The position numbers and the translations under genes were made by a program. A model generated the notes under the pieces. The model was not told the origin of the DNA and made no database searches. It saw nothing but the letters and a program-made list of their open reading frames with translations. Shown here in pieces: positions 61,819 to 64,000 of a stretch of 64,000 bases of DNA (within the stretch, counting starts at the first letter, position 1; every line of letters begins with the position of its first letter). This DNA is from Pseudomonadota bacterium (lineage in GTDB: Bacteria; Myxococcota_A; Polyangia; GCA-2747355). The stretch spans positions 248,001-312,000 of the forward strand of contig JADJDT010000002.1 of assembly GCA_016702545.1 (NCBI GenBank), given 5' to 3'.

Positions 61819-63171
61819 TCAGCGTCGGCCAGGCGCGGCGGGTCGAGAGCCCTTTGTTGGGGGGCGGTCGCCGGCCGCCGAGATCCTGGCCAAGGGCCCC
61901 CAGCTCTCACTGACGGACAGGTCCGCCAAGGTGATCGCGCGTTGGAGCACGGGGGTAGCAGCCCTCGCGTCGATGGGCAGCAGCAGAGCCCGCGCGCAGC
62001 GCTCCACCTCCTCGCACCACGCCTCAGCAGCGGCGGCGCTCGAGTTGGTAGCCATCGCCAGGAGCGGCGGGAGCACGTCGCGCGCGGCCTGGCGTGCATG
62101 CCGGTCTTTAGGCCAATAGGGTGTCGCCGTGTCTACCGCAAGCGCGGGCCCGAGGGCCTGACTGGCGCGCACCAGCTCGCCCACCAGCACCGCCATCGCT
62201 TGACGTATCCGCAGGTTCAAGTCCTCGGGCAGCTTCCGCAGCTCGGCGGGCAGGCCGCTGATGGCCTGGGCGGCCTGCACTCTGCCCGTCTGCGGCGCCT
62301 TGACCGTCTGCGGCGCCTTGACCGTTTGCAGCACCTTGACCATGTGCAACGCCGAAAGAATGCTGGCCCAAGTGGGGTCGGGAAGGGGATAGAAGAGGCC
62401 CCTGTGGTCGATGAGCGGATAGGCTGAGAGCAAGCCGCCCTGAAGGTCGGTTGCGATGCGCGCGATGAAGGGCATCCGCTCCCTTGATGCGTCGCCCCTG
62501 GGGGGCTCGACGCGCACCTCCTTCAGCACAACGTCATGCTGCCCCGACCGGAGCTGTCGGCTCCTCGGATAGAGAGCAGTCAGCATCCGAGCGAGCGTGT
62601 CAGGGTCTGGCGTCATCCACTCGGGAAAGAGCGCCCTCCGCGCGAACTGAAGAGGGCTGCCCTGGGGTGCGCGCGACCGAGCCAACCTGAGGGCGTCCGC
62701 AGAGAGCGCCGCACGGGGCAGCGTCAGGACGCCGACGCCCGTGCGCGGATCGACCGACCACTCGAAGATGGGCAGCGTCGCCGCGCGTTCTCCGGCGGCC
62801 GTCTGGGTGACGAAGACCAGCTCCCGGACCGACATCGCCAGCGCCGCCGCCGCGCCGACGAGCGGTGCCCCGTGCTTCCTGCGATCGCCCAGGAAGCCGA
62901 GCGCTCCCGCCGACGAATGCAGGCCCCCGCCGATCACGGGAACCTCACGCCGTTCGAGCCGCCAGTACGACCGCCCCGCTGCGCCCGGCACCACGACGCG
63001 GGTGGGCACCGCTTGCATCTCTTGGCGCGTGTCCCCGCTCCAAATGTGCTCCATGGCACGGTCGGAGATCTGAAGGCGTGGCTCCGCCCGCGCAACGCGG
63101 GCGCCCGGCAGGGCCAAGGCCACCGCGAGTCCGAGCCACGGCAGCGCGCGGGATCGAAGGCTACTGGGCAT
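61819..63171 (-). CDS. Uncharacterised secreted protein; start codon within a 13-bp tandem repeat
   Basis: 450 aa. Signal peptide SLRSRALPWLGLAVALALPG, cut near ARA. No domain recognised; a central repeat encodes VKVLQTVKAPQTVKAPQT (18-bp units, 62288-62341). The start ATG at 63171 belongs to the first of four 13-bp units (63161-63212), each of which contains an ATG in a different frame. Only the most downstream ATG leads into the gene: the uppermost one is in frame but meets TAG after eight codons. Strand neighbours: a partial TolC-like gene upstream, geranylgeranyl reductase downstream. Confidence 0.75.
   Translation of the reverse strand: MPSSLRSRALPWLGLAVALALPGARVARAEPRLQISDRAMEHIWSGDTRQEMQAVPTRVVVPGAAGRSYWRLERREVPVIGGGLHSSAGALGFLGDRRKHGAPLVGAAAALAMSVRELVFVTQTAAGERAATLPIFEWSVDPRTGVGVLTLPRAALSADALRLARSRAPQGSPLQFARRALFPEWMTPDPDTLARMLTALYPRSRQLRSGQHDVVLKEVRVEPPRGDASRERMPFIARIATDLQGGLLSAYPLIDHRGLFYPLPDPTWASILSALHMVKVLQTVKAPQTVKAPQTGRVQAAQAISGLPAELRKLPEDLNLRIRQAMAVLVGELVRASQALGPALAVDTATPYWPKDRHARQAARDVLPPLLAMATNSSAAAAEAWCEEVERCARALLLPIDARAATPVLQRAITLADLSVSESWGPLARISAAGDRPPTKGSRPAAPGRR
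62288..62341 (+). repeat. 18-bp tandem repeat inside the secreted-protein gene
   Basis: GTCTGCGGCGCCTTGACC twice (62288-62305, 62306-62323), then a third copy with three changes (62324-62341). It encodes three VK(A/V)(P/L)QT units on the minus strand. Confidence 0.85.
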
Positions 63172-63212
63172 GACTACTGGGCATGACTACTGGGCATGAC
63201 TACTGGGCATGA
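63161..63212 (+). repeat. Four perfect 13-bp units over a translation start
   Basis: CTACTGGGCATGA is repeated four times (63161, 63174, 63187, 63200). On the minus strand each unit gives an ATG; unit length 13 shifts frame each time. Confidence 0.95.
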
Positions 63213-63434
63213 GGCGTCGCGCCCCGTGCCGAAAGGGCTGGGGCCACGGCTAAGGCAGGCAAGAAGTCGGCCGGCTTCGTGGTGCGCCCCACAGGGCTCT
63301 AACCCCAGCAGGATTGGCCCGAACGGGGCGCTCGGCCCGCGCCTGCCCTCACCACCGCCTCCGCCTTTCAGACACCGACTTTCAGACACCGATCGGCGGT
63401 TGGCGCCGCGGGCAGCCTCCCACGCGTGCCCTGC
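63172..63434. other. Intergenic region
   Basis: 263 bp between the secreted-protein start and the end of the TolC-like gene. Besides the 13-bp repeat it has a doubled CTTTCAGACACCGA (63365 and 63378, 13-bp offset). No gene seen. Confidence 0.4.
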
Positions 63435-64000
63435 CTATTCTCGACCGAGGGCCTGCAGCAGCTGGGCGCGGGCGAGGGCCAGCGCGTGGTCGGCTTGGAC
63501 GACCTGGGACGCGGCCTGGGTCAGGGCGACCTGGGCGTCGCCGAGCTCGAGGATGCTGCCGGCGCCAGTCTCGTAGCGCCCTTCGGCCAGGCCCAGCCGC
63601 TGCTGGGCAAACTCGAGCGCCTCGCGCGCCGCCTCCAGGCTGGCCTTGGCGGCCCGCACACCCAGGCGCGCCTGCTCGAGCGCGACCCGCACCTGCTGGC
63701 GAAGCGCCGTGCGCTGCGCCGACAAGGCCGCGACGCTGGCCTGCGCCTCCCGCCTCTGCGCCGGCACCAGACCGCCCTCATAGAGCGGCCAGCTCACGCC
63801 GGCCTGGGCGTTCCAGTTCCAGGCCAGCGCGTCGAGCTGGGTGCCGGCGTCGGTCAGGCTCGTGGAGACCGTCAGCGCCGGCCAGTAACGCCCGCGGGCC
63901 GCCCGCCCGCTCAGCTCGGCGCTGCGACGCTCTTGCTCGAGGCCCGCGAGCTCGGGGCGCCGGCCCAGCGCCTCGTCGAGCAGCTCGGCCAACGCGCGCT
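63435..64000 (-). CDS. Outer membrane efflux protein (TolC-like), partial
   Basis: At least 188 aa visible; the 5' part lies beyond the window. The repeated helical pattern LGVRAAKASLEAAREALEFA, QQRLGLAEGRYETGAGSILE and LGDAQVALTQAASQ is the second half of an OEP domain: the RY..G..S..(E/D)L.DAQ signature is standard for TolC. Upstream, TVSTSLTDAGTQLDALAWNW gives the beta-barrel strand, with WPLYEGGLV. It would serve a tripartite exporter; partners would lie outside the window. Confidence 0.9.
   Translation of the reverse strand, partial: RALAELLDEALGRRPELAGLEQERRSAELSGRAARGRYWPALTVSTSLTDAGTQLDALAWNWNAQAGVSWPLYEGGLVPAQRREAQASVAALSAQRTALRQQVRVALEQARLGVRAAKASLEAAREALEFAQQRLGLAEGRYETGAGSILELGDAQVALTQAASQVVQADHALALARAQLLQALGRE

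Overview
The window is very GC-rich DNA (about 70 percent by eye) with dense, strongly third-position-GC coding. The gene content fits an uncultured Myxococcota/deltaproteobacterial-type genome: lipoproteins with Asp/Ala/Arg-rich linkers, FHA-TPR proteins beside a Tad pilus locus, a wax-ester-synthase-like acyltransferase, squalene synthase with IspH and geranylgeranyl reductase, DUF4397 and endostatin-like lipoproteins. This placement is inference from gene content only; there is no rRNA or marker gene in the window.

Region by region. (1) 0.15-7.3 kb, minus strand: ilvC, then rfbA-rfbC-rfbD-rfbB (dTDP-L-rhamnose synthesis), a GT-C-like membrane protein and a family 2 glycosyltransferase. (2) 7.3-16 kb: an inverted-repeat element, a double-domain FKBP lipoprotein with a frameshift in its signal peptide, then an accessory island: zinc-ribbon/deoxyribosyltransferase-like protein, DEDDh exonuclease overlapping a frameshifted nucleotidyltransferase, a membrane J-domain protein, a class II Fic protein bracketed by direct repeats, and an HExxH protein. 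Short repeats fill the gaps. (3) 16-29 kb: DCC-family protein, four-repeat DUF4397 lipoprotein, zinc/cobalt CDF exporter, DUF3365 haem lipoprotein, PIN-PhoH ATPase with a signal-peptide-like leader, S1 protease with PDZ and an F420/NADP-type oxidoreductase. Between them lie broken genes: CIA30, FrmR/RcnR-type regulator, PEP carboxylase, IS91 transposase and a DUF4143 ATPase. (4) 29-36 kb: lipopolysaccharide/polysaccharide flippase, WS/DGAT acyltransferase, GGDEF-EAL-type protein, a helicase-fold protein that has lost its ATPase motifs, and a stand-alone receiver domain. (5) 36-43 kb, minus strand: cpaB, tadB, tadC and two FHA proteins, with a row of hairpins between tadB and tadC. (6) 43-48.5 kb: serA-serC, a metallophosphoesterase, a frameshifted secreted protein and a decayed MNT-HEPN pair. 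(7) 48.6-64 kb: endostatin-like lipoprotein, a three-gene operon with two zinc-ribbon proteins, TonB-dependent receptor, ispH, squalene synthase, pdxA, a Cys-rich lipoprotein, geranylgeranyl reductase, a secreted protein whose start codon lies in a 13-bp tandem repeat, and a partial TolC-like protein.

How the genes work together: the rfb genes make dTDP-L-rhamnose, which the neighbouring glycosyltransferases could use. SerA and SerC give two of the three steps to serine. IspH, squalene synthase and geranylgeranyl reductase form a loose isoprenoid neighbourhood. CpaB, TadB and TadC are inner-membrane and periplasmic Tad pilus parts, probably tied by the FHA proteins to phospho-signalling; the Tad ATPase and secretin are not in the window. 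Several frameshifts sit at short homopolymers (8.57 kb, 11.26 kb), so some broken genes may be assembly errors; others (PEP carboxylase, DUF4143, IS91, MNT-HEPN) carry deletions, stops or several shifts and look like true decay. No tRNA, rRNA, CRISPR array or intact transposase gene was found.
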